Origin: Sphingomonas phyllosphaerae FA2
GTDB lineage: Bacteria > Pseudomonadota > Alphaproteobacteria > Sphingomonadales > Sphingomonadaceae
Direction: 5' to 3'
Assembly: GCF_000427645.1 (NCBI RefSeq)
Contig: NZ_ATYK01000004.1
Span: 56,986 to 120,985, forward strand
DNA length: 64,000 nucleotides
Under the pieces are notes generated by a model. That model saw only the letters and a program-made list of their open reading frames with translations. It was not told where the DNA came from and ran no database searches. The position numbers were made by a program, and so were the translations under genes. Numbering within the stretch: the first letter of the stretch is position 1; each line of letters begins with the position of its first letter. This document shows positions 51,537-61,473 of the stretch, one piece after another.

Positions 51537-54470
51537 ATGAGCTTGTCGCGTTTTCTGTGCGCCACCGCGTTGATGGGTATGGCGGTGACGCTGCCCGGCG
51601 TCGCGGGCGCGCAAACCACCGCGGCGGAAGCTGCCGGCCCGGTGCAGACCGACGCCAACGGCGCCGAGGAGCCGACCGGCGACGTCGTCGTCACCGGCTC
51701 GCGCATCCGTCGCCCCGATCTGGAATCGGCCTCGCCGGTCGCGGTGATCGGGCAGCAGCAGATCCAGTCGCAGGGCATCGTCAACACGCAGGACCTGCTC
51801 CAGAAGCTGCCGCAGGTCGGCATCCCGGGGCTCAGCCGCGCGAACAGCAACTTCCTGACCAGCGGCAACGGCATCGCCACGATCAACCTGCGCAACCTGG
51901 GTGACTCGCGCACGCTGGTGCTGGTCAACGGCCGCCGCTTCGTGCCGGGCGTTGCAGGCACCTCGATCGTCGACATCAACAACATCCCCGCCGACTTCAT
52001 CGAGCGGTTCGAGGTCGTCACCGGCGGTGCGTCGGCGGTCTATGGGTCGGACGCGATCGCGGGCGTCGTCAACTACATCCTGCGCACCGACATCGACGGG
52101 ATCATCGCGCGCGGCCAGTATGGCGTCACCGATCGCGGCGACAATGCGACGTACAACGCCAGCCTGAGCGGCGGCACCAAGTTCGGCGCCGACGGGCGTG
52201 GCTCGGTGATCGCCAACGTCACCTATTCGAAGGAAGAAGGGCTGTTCTCGCGCAATCGCGCGATCTCGGCGCAGGATTGTTCGAACCTCGGCTGCGGTCC
52301 GCAATCGTACAGCAGCTACGCGCCGCAGGGCCGGTTCCAGTTCCAGAACGCTGACGGCGCGTCGAGCAACGATGGCGGGTTCGCGTCGAACCTGTTCACC
52401 TTCAACCCTGACAACAGCCTGCAGCTCGGCTTCCCGTCGGGCTATGGCTTCAACCGCAACGCGGTGCGTCGGATCACCACCCCGGTCGAGCGGATCATCG
52501 GCTCGCTGAACGCGCAGTACGAGGTCGCCGACGCCGCGACGCTGTTCCTCGAGAGCACCTACGCCAAGACGCGTTCCAGCTCGCAGATCGAGGCGCTGGC
52601 GCTAGATTCGGTCAATGACGGCGTCGGTGGCATCAACATCGACAATCCGTTCCTGCCCGCTGCGATCCGGCAGCAGATCATCGCGCGCAACAGCGACGGC
52701 ATCGCCGAGAACGACGTGACGTCGATCGCCTTCCGCCGTCGCCAGAACGAGGTGTTCAGCCGCAGCAACCGCAACGACCGCGACACCTTCCGCATCGCCG
52801 GCGGCGTGCGGGGCGATTTCGCGAGCAAGTGGAACTACGAACTGAGCGCCGTCTATGGCGAGCTGCGCGACCGCACCAGCAGCCAGGACATCGACATCAC
52901 CCGCTATACGCAGGCGGTGAACGCGACCACCGACGCCAGCGGCAACGTGGTGTGCAGCGACGCCGCGGCGCGTGCGGCGGGCTGCGTGCCGATCAACCTG
53001 TTCGGCTACAACACCGCCACCCCCGAGGCATCGGCCTATGTGCTGGCGGCCGAACCGCGCGCGGTGCGCATCCGCAACACGCAGTTCGTGGTCACCGGCA
53101 ACGTCGGCGGCTCGCTGTTCACGCTGCCGTATGGCGACGTGCAGGTCTCGGTTGGCGGCGAATATCGCCGCGAGAAGAGCACCGAGGATTGGGACGCGCT
53201 GACCAACGCCGGGCAGAATTCGGGTAACCAGACCCCGGACACCGTCGGCAGCTTCAACGTCAAGGAAGCGTTCGGCGAGGTGCAGATTCCGCTGCTGAAG
53301 GGGCTGCCGTTCGCGGAATCGCTCTCGCTCCAGGGCGCGGCGCGCTATTCGGACTATTCGACGATCGGCCATGTCTTCAGCTGGAACGCGGGTGGTGAAT
53401 ATTCGCCGTTCCGCGGGCTGCGCTTCCGTGGCCTGTATGCGATCGCGAACCGCGCGCCGAACATCGGCGAGCTGTTCTCCTCGGCATCGGAGACCTTCCC
53501 GTCGGTGCAGGATCCCTGCGACGGGACGACCGCGACCTCGACCGGCACCTATGCGGCGGCGTGCCGCGCGATCCCGCAGATCGCAGCGGCGGTGCAGAAC
53601 GGTGGCACCTTCTCCTACACGCTGGCCGACATCCAGAGCATCAACGGCTTCAACGGCGGCAACCGCAATCTCACCGAGGAGAAGGGCAAGACCCTGACGC
53701 TCGGCGCGGTGATCCAGCCCGACCAGGTCCGCGGGCTCAGCCTGACCGTCGACTATTTCGACATCCGGCTGGAGAATGCGATCGACATCGTGCCGCGCTC
53801 GACGTCGATCCAGCAGTGTCTGCTCAGCGGGCTGGCGCAGTTCTGCGACAACGTCATCCGCAACAGCACCGGCCGTATCCAGACGGTGAATGCGCAGAAC
53901 ATCAACGTCGCGGCGACCAAGACCCGCGGGCTCGACGTCAACCTGGCCTATGGCCGCGCGCTCGGGCTGGCCGAGGACGACCGCCTCGACCTGAACGTGC
54001 TGTGGACGCACACCTTCGGCTACGAGACGCAGTCCGATCCGTCGGCGCCGGTCTACAGCGGCGTCAGCAACCTCGAATATGGCGGTGTCTTCCGCAACAA
54101 GGTCAACGCCACCGCAACCTATAGCGCCGGGCCGTTCAGCCTGAACTGGACGACGACGTACCTCAGCCCGATGCTCGACACCGTCAGGGACGAATTCGCC
54201 GAATATGCGGACTCGATCGAGCTGTCGGACGAGATCCGCGGCCACAACCGCATCAAGTCGTATTTCTACCATGACATGCAGTTGCGCGCGCGGGCGGGCG
54301 AAGGCTCGACGATGGAATTCTTCGTCGGCGTCAACAACCTGTTCGATCGCAAGCCGCCGGTGCTGGAGGACACGGTGTTCTACGGCACGATCACCGGCAC
54401 GACGACCGCCGCGGACATCTACGATCCGATCGGTCGCCGCTTCTACGCGGGCGCGCAGATCCGCTTCTAG
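51537..54470 (+). CDS. TonB-dependent outer-membrane receptor
   Basis: The protein has 977 residues. The signal peptide ends near 'GVAGAQT'. The plug has 'DVVVTGSRIRRPDLESASPV', 'LVLVNGRRFVPG' and 'GGASAVYGSDAIAGVVNYIL', and the barrel ends 'RRFYAGAQIRF'. It is clearly of the same large class as the receptors at 30682-33738 and 58442-61414 and closest in motif detail to the latter. The ligand is unknown. The gene is followed by a strong hairpin terminator and stands as a single transcription unit. Confidence 0.95.
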   Translation: MSLSRFLCATALMGMAVTLPGVAGAQTTAAEAAGPVQTDANGAEEPTGDVVVTGSRIRRPDLESASPVAVIGQQQIQSQGIVNTQDLLQKLPQVGIPGLSRANSNFLTSGNGIATINLRNLGDSRTLVLVNGRRFVPGVAGTSIVDINNIPADFIERFEVVTGGASAVYGSDAIAGVVNYILRTDIDGIIARGQYGVTDRGDNATYNASLSGGTKFGADGRGSVIANVTYSKEEGLFSRNRAISAQDCSNLGCGPQSYSSYAPQGRFQFQNADGASSNDGGFASNLFTFNPDNSLQLGFPSGYGFNRNAVRRITTPVERIIGSLNAQYEVADAATLFLESTYAKTRSSSQIEALALDSVNDGVGGINIDNPFLPAAIRQQIIARNSDGIAENDVTSIAFRRRQNEVFSRSNRNDRDTFRIAGGVRGDFASKWNYELSAVYGELRDRTSSQDIDITRYTQAVNATTDASGNVVCSDAAARAAGCVPINLFGYNTATPEASAYVLAAEPRAVRIRNTQFVVTGNVGGSLFTLPYGDVQVSVGGEYRREKSTEDWDALTNAGQNSGNQTPDTVGSFNVKEAFGEVQIPLLKGLPFAESLSLQGAARYSDYSTIGHVFSWNAGGEYSPFRGLRFRGLYAIANRAPNIGELFSSASETFPSVQDPCDGTTATSTGTYAAACRAIPQIAAAVQNGGTFSYTLADIQSINGFNGGNRNLTEEKGKTLTLGAVIQPDQVRGLSLTVDYFDIRLENAIDIVPRSTSIQQCLLSGLAQFCDNVIRNSTGRIQTVNAQNINVAATKTRGLDVNLAYGRALGLAEDDRLDLNVLWTHTFGYETQSDPSAPVYSGVSNLEYGGVFRNKVNATATYSAGPFSLNWTTTYLSPMLDTVRDEFAEYADSIELSDEIRGHNRIKSYFYHDMQLRARAGEGSTMEFFVGVNNLFDRKPPVLEDTVFYGTITGTTTAADIYDPIGRRFYAGAQIRF

Positions 54471-54494
54471 TCGCGGGTATGACGTGACGACAGG

Positions 54495-54526
54495 CGGCCG
54501 CCCGGGAAACCGGGCGGCCGTTTGTT
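54495..54526 (+). terminator. intrinsic terminator after TonB receptor
   Basis: A perfect 11-bp GC stem (54495-54505 with 54510-54520) closed by a GAAA tetraloop and followed by TTTGTT. It lies 25 bp after the receptor stop. Confidence 0.9.
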
Positions 54527-54591
54527 GACCTGGATGAAGCGATGACGCGGAAGGGGTGACACCACCCGGCTTCCATGCCAGAGGATGGCGC

Positions 54592-54735
54592 ATGATTGAG
54601 CTTTCCCGCGAACTGGTCGCCTATGCGATCATCGGCGTGCTGGTGATCGTCGCGGTACCGACCGGCATCGTGATCATGCGCAAGCGTCGCCGCGAGAAGC
54701 TGCGCCGCCGCGGCATCAAGACCTACGGCCACTGA
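54592..54735 (+). CDS. 47-residue small membrane protein
   Basis: A short frame runs from ATG 54592 to TGA 54735. A hydrophobic helix 'LVAYAIIGVLVIVAVPTGIV' (residues 8-27) is followed by a highly basic tail 'MRKRRREKLRRRG' ending 'KTYGH', the layout of a one-helix inner-membrane peptide with its C-terminus inside. The bases before the ATG (AGAGGATGG) contain a usable ribosome site. Role unknown. Confidence 0.7.
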   Translation: MIELSRELVAYAIIGVLVIVAVPTGIVIMRKRRREKLRRRGIKTYGH

Positions 54736-54760
54736 TCGCGCGCCCGTTTCGCGTCGTCCG

Positions 54761-55039
54761 ATGGCGAAACGCCGCCTCTACCTGACCGCGCGCCTTCCCG
54801 ACGGCTACGTCAAGACGATCGGCCCGACCGCGTCGCCGTTCACGCATTACTGGCGCGTGGTCGCGACGCTCGCCAACGGCAAGACCGAGGTCTTCTGGGG
54901 CCACACCGCCTCGCTCGCCGACGCGAAACGCAAACGCGCCCCGCTCACCGACGCCGCCCGCCAGCGCGGCTGGCGCGACCATGCGTTCGAGATCGTGGAG
55001 CTGGAGCGATCCGACACACCGCCGGCCCTTGATGGTTAA
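54761..55039 (+). CDS. 92-residue protein of unknown function
   Basis: A compact protein, 'RLYLTARLPDGYVKTIGPT...WRVVATLANGKTEVFWGHTA' (quoted in parts), with a beta-rich start and a basic helical end, and no signal peptide or membrane helix. Strong GC-biased third positions support it as a real gene. It lies 25 bp after the small membrane peptide and probably shares its transcript. I do not recognise a family. Confidence 0.65.
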   Translation: MAKRRLYLTARLPDGYVKTIGPTASPFTHYWRVVATLANGKTEVFWGHTASLADAKRKRAPLTDAARQRGWRDHAFEIVELERSDTPPALDG

Positions 55040-55190
55040 GCGGAGATGGTGTCGACGTTGCAGTAGGAAGGCAGTCTTCAATCCCACGACAGGCTTCGAT
55101 GGCTACCGTCGCTCCATGACGCCTGTCGTCCAAGCCACTTGCTCCGATCGGCAAGTCTTCCTTTACCACGACTGCGTAAGACGGTCGATA

Positions 55191-56504
55191 ATGACCGCCG
55201 CGTTTGCCGCTCCCTTGCCCGTCGCAGTGCGCGGCGATGCACTGCCCAGGTGGCTTGGGTTGGTCGGCGGCTTCGTTCTGCCGATGGCGGCGGCCATGCT
55301 CTATGCCACCTACGACATCGCGATGCGTTCGCCGACGCTGGAACAGATGCGGCAGCTCGGCCATCTGTGGCTGCTCGGCGAACTCGCGCTGATCCTACAC
55401 GCCGTGCAATGCGGTTTCACCATGCGTGCGGCCTGGACGGCGCTGCCGCGCTGGGCACGCATCGCGCTGACGTTGTTTCTCTCGACTTTCTGGATCAGCT
55501 CCGCCTTCGTATCGGAGCATCCCGATTTCTCGCTGGGGCTGACGATCGGCTGGGCGATGCAATTACTGTTCGCGGCGGCCTTGGCGTATCTGGCCGGCAT
55601 GGTGCCGCCCGCGCGCCTGGCGGGGGTGTGGCACGGGTTCGCGCTCGGGCTGGCCGCCCTGGCCGTCGCTATCGCGGTGCATTTTACCTGGCTGCCCGCG
55701 GCGTTGCGCGGCTGGGAGCACGATATCAATTGGGGCAATGCCATCCCCGGCTTCATTTCGGTGCGGCTGTTCGGGGCATGGTGCGGCGCGGTGCTCGCGT
55801 TGCTGACAGGGGTGGCATGGCTGTCTGGGGGCGACGCGCGACGCCGCCGGGCCTTGTACCTCGCCATGACCCTCGCCTTCGGCATGATGTTCTGGAGCGG
55901 AACGCGTGCAGCCCTGCTCGGCTGGTTGTGCGTGCTGCCGGTCGCCGGGGCGATGGCGGGCCGCCCACGGTCGCGCGCGATGCTGACGACGCTGCCTCTG
56001 TACCTGCTGGCCGGGGCCGCACTCGCGATCCTGCTTCAGCCATACGGACATCCCGCCTTCACCCTATTCGACGCCTTCAATCCGGAGATGAACAGATCGG
56101 CGGACAGTTTTTCGTCTGGTCGCCTCAGCTTGTGGCTCGCTGCGCTCGACACCGCACGCCACCATCCCCTGCTCGGCACCGGTGCCGGTTCGTGCTGGTG
56201 GGCGATACATGCGGTCGGACAGCACCATGTGCAGCCGCATAATGCTGTCGTGCAATTCCTGCTTAACTGGGGCATCATCCCCACCCTGCCCGCGCTGGCC
56301 CTCCTGGTCGGTGGCACATGGAACGCGCACCGTAGAGCGCGCGCTGAACGCGCCTTGCTCCCCTTCGTACTGATGCTCGACTGCCTCCTCGTCATGAGCC
56401 TGCTCGACGGCATGCTGCACTTCGCGCAATTCGTTATGCTGATCGTCGCGTGCCTTGCGATCTCCCTCGCGCCGCGCGGCACCGCGCGCGCGCTCGATCG
56501 TTAA
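55191..56504 (+). CDS. O-antigen ligase family membrane protein
   Basis: The protein has 437 residues from the ATG at 55191, the first that makes sense before the membrane segments; the frame is open upstream but overlaps the previous gene. About 11 hydrophobic helices are followed by the Wzy_C-type periplasmic loop with 'GTGAGSCWWAIHAVG' and 'HHVQPHNAVVQFLLNWG'; the His near the end of the loop is typical of WaaL/Wzy. It is a third ligase/polymerase-type protein in this window but lies far from the polysaccharide genes, so it may serve lipopolysaccharide O-antigen or another glycan. Confidence 0.85.
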   Translation: MTAAFAAPLPVAVRGDALPRWLGLVGGFVLPMAAAMLYATYDIAMRSPTLEQMRQLGHLWLLGELALILHAVQCGFTMRAAWTALPRWARIALTLFLSTFWISSAFVSEHPDFSLGLTIGWAMQLLFAAALAYLAGMVPPARLAGVWHGFALGLAALAVAIAVHFTWLPAALRGWEHDINWGNAIPGFISVRLFGAWCGAVLALLTGVAWLSGGDARRRRALYLAMTLAFGMMFWSGTRAALLGWLCVLPVAGAMAGRPRSRAMLTTLPLYLLAGAALAILLQPYGHPAFTLFDAFNPEMNRSADSFSSGRLSLWLAALDTARHHPLLGTGAGSCWWAIHAVGQHHVQPHNAVVQFLLNWGIIPTLPALALLVGGTWNAHRRARAERALLPFVLMLDCLLVMSLLDGMLHFAQFVMLIVACLAISLAPRGTARALDR

Positions 56505-56567
56505 GCGCGCGCAGTCAGGCCGTCACGGCTGAGCGACTGCGCCTATCCAGGTTTCACGAGGGTTTGC

Positions 56568-57629
56568 ATGACCACCACCGCCCACGGCTATGCCGCGCCG
56601 TCCGCCGACGCGCCGCTGGCCCCCTTCTCGTTCGAGCGTCGCGACCCGCAGCCCGACGATGTCGCGATCGACATCCTGTTCTGCGGCGTCTGCCATTCCG
56701 ACCTGCACACCGCGCGCGGCGAATGGCCCGGCACGCTCTACCCCTGCGTTCCCGGGCACGAGATCGTCGGGCGCGTCCGCGCGGTCGGGAGCGACGTGAC
56801 GAAGTTCGCGGTCGGCGACGTGGTCGGCGTCGGCTGCATGGTCGACAGCTGCGGACATTGCGCGTCGTGCGCCGACGGCGAGGAGCAATATTGCGAGACC
56901 ACCGGCTTCGTCGGCACCTATAACGGGCCCGATCCGGTGCTGGGCGGTCACACCTTCGGCGGCTATTCGGACCAGATCGTCGTCAAGCAGGGCTTCGTGC
57001 TGAAGATCGGCCATGACGAGAAGGATCTCGCCGCAGTCGCGCCACTGCTGTGCGCAGGGATCACCACCTATTCGCCGCTCAAGCACTGGAAGGTCGGGCC
57101 GGGCCAGAAGGTCGGCATCGTCGGGCTGGGCGGGCTCGGCCATATGGGCGTGAAGATCGCCGCGGCGATGGGGGCGGAGGTCCATGTCTTCTCGACCTCG
57201 CCGAACAAGCGCGAGGATGCGATCCGGCTGGGCGCCCGGGACCTGATCGTCTCGAAGGACGAAGACGCGATGGCCGCGCATACCGGCACGTTCGACTTCA
57301 TCCTGAACACCGTCGCGGCCAGCCACAACCTCGACCAGTTCCTGATGCTGCTCAAGCGCGACGGCACGATGACGCTGGTCGGCGTGCCCGAGGAGCCGCA
57401 CCCCTCCCCCTCGGTCGGCGCGCTCGTCTTCAAGCGCCGCGCGATCGCCGGATCGCTGATCGGCGGGATCGCCGAGACGCAGGAGATGCTCGACTTCTGC
57501 CGCGACCACGGGCTGGTCGCCGATATCGAGATGCTCGCCATGAAGGACGTCGAGCAGGGCTACGACCGGATGCAGAAGAGCGACGTGAAATACCGCTTCG
57601 TCATCGACATGGCGACGCTGGAGAAGTGA
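56568..57629 (+). CDS. zinc-dependent alcohol dehydrogenase, cinnamyl-alcohol-dehydrogenase family
   Basis: The 353-residue medium-chain dehydrogenase has the catalytic-zinc region 'FCGVCHSDLHTARGEW' and 'PGHEIVGRV', and the structural-zinc cysteines in 'CMVDSCGHCASCADGEEQYC'. The Rossmann motif is 'GLGGLGHMGVKIAAAMGA'. It resembles YahK and related bacterial CAD-type enzymes that reduce aldehydes with NADPH. There is no operon partner; it is convergent with a secreted unknown protein across a hairpin. Confidence 0.95.
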   Translation: MTTTAHGYAAPSADAPLAPFSFERRDPQPDDVAIDILFCGVCHSDLHTARGEWPGTLYPCVPGHEIVGRVRAVGSDVTKFAVGDVVGVGCMVDSCGHCASCADGEEQYCETTGFVGTYNGPDPVLGGHTFGGYSDQIVVKQGFVLKIGHDEKDLAAVAPLLCAGITTYSPLKHWKVGPGQKVGIVGLGGLGHMGVKIAAAMGAEVHVFSTSPNKREDAIRLGARDLIVSKDEDAMAAHTGTFDFILNTVAASHNLDQFLMLLKRDGTMTLVGVPEEPHPSPSVGALVFKRRAIAGSLIGGIAETQEMLDFCRDHGLVADIEMLAMKDVEQGYDRMQKSDVKYRFVIDMATLEK

Positions 57630-57639
57630 GGTGGCCGGT

Positions 57640-57665
57640 CGACGTGTCGACATGACGACACGTCG
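57640..57665. terminator. hairpin between convergent genes
   Basis: A perfect 10-bp inverted repeat (57640-57649 and 57656-57665, six-base loop) sits 11 bp after the dehydrogenase stop and 16 bp from the stop of the convergent gene. It is suited to act in both directions, without a T-run. Confidence 0.7.
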
Positions 57666-57680
57666 GCTCTCCGAGTTCTG

Positions 57681-58256
57681 CTAGTCGACCCGCCGCAGCC
57701 GCACCGCGATCTGCCCGTCGACCTTGCCCAGATAACTGCCCAGCGCCGCGCGCGTGATCGTGATTTTCATCCCGGCGCGCGGATCGCGGGCGAAGATGCG
57801 GTCGTCGGCCTGCTGCCAGCGCGCGCCGGTGTCGAGCACGATCGACCACCGCCCGTTCGCGAGCTGCGCCGCGCGCGCGATCGTCGCATCGATGCGGGCC
57901 GGCACCGCCGCGCGCGCGGGCTCCGCACCGTCCGCCTTGCGCTCGACCGCCACGGCCGCACCGGCGGGGCGACCGAACTCGTTCTTCGCGATCGCGGCGC
58001 GCTGCTGGCGATCCGTGACGACCAGATCGCGGTCGGCGATCGCGGTCGACAGTGCCGCGGCGGTGCGGTCGAAGCACGCCAGCCGCTCCGCCCCCTCCGG
58101 CAACGCGCGACAGCCGAGCAGCGCGTCCAGCGGTGCGGGGACCTGCGCCGTCGCTGGAAATGCGATCAGCAACGTGGCGCCCAGCGCCGTCAACCAAGAG
58201 TGGCATCGCTGCACGCCCGGCGTGCGCGATGGTTCACGAAAGGCTCGATTGGTCAT
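57681..58256 (-). CDS. secreted protein of unknown function with two-cysteine motif
   Basis: The protein has 191 residues from the ATG at 58256; a start at 58289 is also open. The hydrophobic segment 'WLTALGATLLIAFPATAQ' is a signal peptide. The mature N-terminus has 'LLGCRALPEGAERLACFDRT', a Cys-x14-Cys motif seen in small secreted proteobacterial proteins. The C-terminal half is beta-rich ('GRWSIVLDTGARWQQADDR'). I recognise no enzyme. It is divergent from the receptor at 58442 and could share its promoter region. Confidence 0.7.
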   Translation of the reverse strand: MTNRAFREPSRTPGVQRCHSWLTALGATLLIAFPATAQVPAPLDALLGCRALPEGAERLACFDRTAAALSTAIADRDLVVTDRQQRAAIAKNEFGRPAGAAVAVERKADGAEPARAAVPARIDATIARAAQLANGRWSIVLDTGARWQQADDRIFARDPRAGMKITITRAALGSYLGKVDGQIAVRLRRVD

Positions 58257-58441
58257 GTCCCGGTCCGATCTGTGGCAAATAGGTGACAATTAAACGCGGT
58301 TTATGATGTCAGATGCAACAAAGGTTTACAGATCGGGCCGGATCGGTGACGTTCTGAATAAGCTGTGAACGCCACTAACAGGGGCGTCACCTGCTTGAGG
58401 GTAGCTGTCGTCGGGCAGCAAAGAAAAAGAGGGGCAATTTC

Positions 58442-61414
58442 ATGGGCTTTGACCATTCGATCAGGGCGTTGTTGCGCAGCGGCGCCGCGCCGCTGGTGCT
58501 GGCGGCGGCGCTGACCGCGACTCCCGCATGGGCGCAGGAAAGCACGTCGACCAGCCAGAACGTCGGTGCACAGGCCGTCACCAACAGCTCGGCCAATCCG
58601 AACCAGAGCGTCGAGGACAATAGCGGCGAAGTCGTAGTTACCGGCTCGCGCATTGCACGTCGTGACCTGGTCAGCGCCAGCCCGGTGTCGATCGTGAACC
58701 AGGAAGAGTTCAAGCTGTCCGGTGCGGTCAACGTTGAGAGCGTGATGAACACGCTGCCGCAGGTAGTTCCGGGGACGACGGGCTTCTCGAACAACCCGGG
58801 CGGCGGCGTCGCGACGCTCAACCTGCGAGGTATCGGCGAGACCCGCTCGATGGTGCTGGTCAATGGCCGCCGCTACATGTTCTACGATACCTCGCAAATC
58901 GTCGACCTCAACACGATCCCGGCGTTCCTGTTGTCGGGTGTCGAAACCGTCACCGGCGGCGCTTCGGCGGTCTATGGTTCGGACGCGCTGGCAGGCGTCG
59001 TCAACTTCAAGCTGCGCACCGACGTGCAGGGTATCGAAGTCGGCAGCCAGTACAACATCACCGAGCGTGGCGACGGCCGTCGCTGGGATACCTATGTCGC
59101 GATCGGCTCGGACTTCGCCGACGGCCGCGGGCACATCACCGCTTACGGCGAATATTACAAGCGTGACTCGATCTTCCAGGGCGCACGTAGCTTCTCGCAG
59201 CGCGCACTGGGCGATGGCACCGTCAACGGCGCACCCGGGCTCGTGCCGCTCGGCAGCCCGTCGGTCCCGAACGGTCGTTTCTACGTGAACCCGACCACCA
59301 CCACGATCGGCGGTGTCGCCTACACGCGCGGTTCGGGTTCGCTGTCGGCGAACAGCACGCTCGGCCAATATTACACTGGGCCGAACACGTCGCGTCCGTT
59401 CACCACCGCCGACTATTACAACTATGCGCCCGATAACTATCTGCAGGTTCCGCAGCAGCGTTGGCTGACAGGCGCCTATGCCAATTACGAGATCAACGAG
59501 CACTTCAACCCGTATCTCGAGGTCACGTTCGTCAACAACCGCGTCGACAACGAACTGGCACCGACCCCGATCGGGGGCACGTTCGGCATCCGCACGAACA
59601 ACCCGTATCTGTCGGCGGCGGATGCGCAGTCGATCGCCGCGATCGATGCACAGGAAACCGCGATCGACGCCGCGCGTGTCGCGGCAGGGCTGACGGCGAC
59701 CTACAACAACCCTGGTATCGTCAACGTCGCATTGGCGTCGCGCACCAACGCGATCTCCTCGCGTCGCGCGGTCGACGATCGCAATGCCTATCGCGCATTG
59801 ATCGGCATGACCGGTGAAATCGCAAAGGACCTCACCTACGACGTCTATTACAGCTATGCGCGCACGCGTAATGGTCAGGTCCAGTACGGCAACATCTCTC
59901 GTTCGGCCTTCGCCACCGAACTGCTCGCCAACCGCCTGAACATCTTCGGCCCCGGCCAGATTACGGCGACTGAGGCGCAGGCACTCTCGATCACCACGCA
60001 GAACACCGATATTTCGGAGCTGCAGGTGGCGCAGGCGTCGGTGTCGGGCAAGCTGTTCGACTTCGGTCTAGGCGGCGGACCGGTCGGCTTCTCAGTCGGC
60101 ACCGAGTATCGCAAGGTCGCGAGCCAGTTCATCCCCGATCAGGCGTTGTCGTCGGGTGATGTCGTCGGCTTCAACGGCGGCGATCCCACCCAAGGAAGCT
60201 ACGACGTCAAGGAAGTGTTCGGCGAATTGCTGGTTCCAATCATCGGTAACCGGCCGTTCTTTGAGCGGCTCGAACTGCACGGCGCGGGCCGTTATTCGGA
60301 TTATTCGCTCGGCGCGGTTGGCGGCGTGTGGACCTATTCGGGTGACGTGACCTGGGCGCCGATCCGCGACATCACGTTCCGGGGCAGCTATTCGCGCGCG
60401 GTGCGTGCGCCGAACGTCGCCGAGTTGTTCGGCGGTCAGTCGAACGGCTTTCCGGGCGCGACCGATCCGTGCGCCACGGCGGGTGCGCAGAACAACGCGT
60501 CGCTCGTCGCGCTCTGCACCGCGACCGGCGTGCCGGCGAACGCGGTCGGCACCGGGCGCGGGCTCCAGCCGGCGGACCAGATCGAGGGGCTGTTCGGCGG
60601 TAATGCGAACCTGCAGGAAGAGGTTAGCGACACCTATTCGTTCGGTGCCGTGATCCAGCCGCGCTTCCTGCCGGGGTTCAACCTGACGGTCGACTATTTC
60701 AACATCAAGGTCGATAACGTCATCACCTCGCTGGGCGGCGGTGTCGGTGGCATCCTCAATTTGTGCTATAACGTCATCAAGGACGCCAACAGCATCTATT
60801 GCCAGGCGATCTCGCGTAACGCCGACGGGACGATCCAGAATCCGACCTTCGTCACCGCGACCAACGCCAACGCCGCCAGCCTCCGCACCTCGGGTATCGA
60901 CCTTCTGGCCGATTACACGCAGCGGCTCGGCTTCGGCATGTTCGGCAACGAGACCAAGCTGAACGCGTTCTTCCAAGGCACCTGGACCGAGAAGAACAAC
61001 TTCGCACCGGTAGTCGGTCAGGATCCCTATTATTGCGCGGGGAACTTCGGCGCCAATTATTGCGGCACGCCGCAGCCGACGTTCAAGTGGACCAGCCGCT
61101 TGTCACTGATTGATGGTCCGCTGACCAGCAGCCTGCGCTGGCGGCACCTGGCGGGCGTCAAGGCCGACAGCATTCGCAACGAGGGCGCCGACCCGGCCGA
61201 TCTGGCCGTGCCGCGGCTTCGTGCGAAGGATTATCTGGACCTCGCCTTCTCGTTCGACCTGACCGACCAGTACAATCTGTCCTTCGGCGTCAACAATATC
61301 GGCGACGTCAAGCCGCAGCTGCTGGGGAGTGACGGGCAGCAGGCGAACACCTGGCCGGGCGTCTATGACGTGCTGGGTCGCGACTATTACGTCGCGGTGC
61401 GCTTCCGCTTCTAA
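58442..61414 (+). CDS. TonB-dependent outer-membrane receptor
   Basis: The protein has 990 residues. The signal peptide ends near 'ATPAWAQE'. The plug has 'GEVVVTGSRIARRDLVSASP', 'MVLVNGRRYMF' and 'GGASAVYGSDALAGVVNFKL', and the barrel ends 'RDYYVAVRFRF'. It is similar in domain layout to the receptor at 51537-54470. A good ribosome site (AGAGGGGCAA) precedes the ATG, and a terminator with a long T-run follows the gene. Substrate unknown. Confidence 0.95.
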   Translation: MGFDHSIRALLRSGAAPLVLAAALTATPAWAQESTSTSQNVGAQAVTNSSANPNQSVEDNSGEVVVTGSRIARRDLVSASPVSIVNQEEFKLSGAVNVESVMNTLPQVVPGTTGFSNNPGGGVATLNLRGIGETRSMVLVNGRRYMFYDTSQIVDLNTIPAFLLSGVETVTGGASAVYGSDALAGVVNFKLRTDVQGIEVGSQYNITERGDGRRWDTYVAIGSDFADGRGHITAYGEYYKRDSIFQGARSFSQRALGDGTVNGAPGLVPLGSPSVPNGRFYVNPTTTTIGGVAYTRGSGSLSANSTLGQYYTGPNTSRPFTTADYYNYAPDNYLQVPQQRWLTGAYANYEINEHFNPYLEVTFVNNRVDNELAPTPIGGTFGIRTNNPYLSAADAQSIAAIDAQETAIDAARVAAGLTATYNNPGIVNVALASRTNAISSRRAVDDRNAYRALIGMTGEIAKDLTYDVYYSYARTRNGQVQYGNISRSAFATELLANRLNIFGPGQITATEAQALSITTQNTDISELQVAQASVSGKLFDFGLGGGPVGFSVGTEYRKVASQFIPDQALSSGDVVGFNGGDPTQGSYDVKEVFGELLVPIIGNRPFFERLELHGAGRYSDYSLGAVGGVWTYSGDVTWAPIRDITFRGSYSRAVRAPNVAELFGGQSNGFPGATDPCATAGAQNNASLVALCTATGVPANAVGTGRGLQPADQIEGLFGGNANLQEEVSDTYSFGAVIQPRFLPGFNLTVDYFNIKVDNVITSLGGGVGGILNLCYNVIKDANSIYCQAISRNADGTIQNPTFVTATNANAASLRTSGIDLLADYTQRLGFGMFGNETKLNAFFQGTWTEKNNFAPVVGQDPYYCAGNFGANYCGTPQPTFKWTSRLSLIDGPLTSSLRWRHLAGVKADSIRNEGADPADLAVPRLRAKDYLDLAFSFDLTDQYNLSFGVNNIGDVKPQLLGSDGQQANTWPGVYDVLGRDYYVAVRFRF

Positions 61415-61441
61415 ACAACGAATTGCAAAGGTAAATTTGGG

Positions 61442-61473
61442 CGGTCCGGCAATGCCGGGCCGTCTTTTTTTTC
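61442..61473 (+). terminator. intrinsic terminator after TonB receptor
   Basis: A 9-bp stem (61442-61450 with 61454-61462, one G-T pair) with an AAT loop is followed by a run of Ts. A textbook factor-independent terminator, 28 bp after the receptor stop. Confidence 0.92.

Noticed and set aside
52602..54593. 663-residue minus-strand frame antisense to a TonB receptor
   Set aside because: Shadow of GC-rich codon use; no domain, and the receptor on the plus strand is complete.
56509..56542. Inverted repeat GCGCAGTC/GACTGCGC as a terminator after the ligase-like gene
   Set aside because: Short arms, large loop and no T-run; it may be chance in GC-rich DNA.
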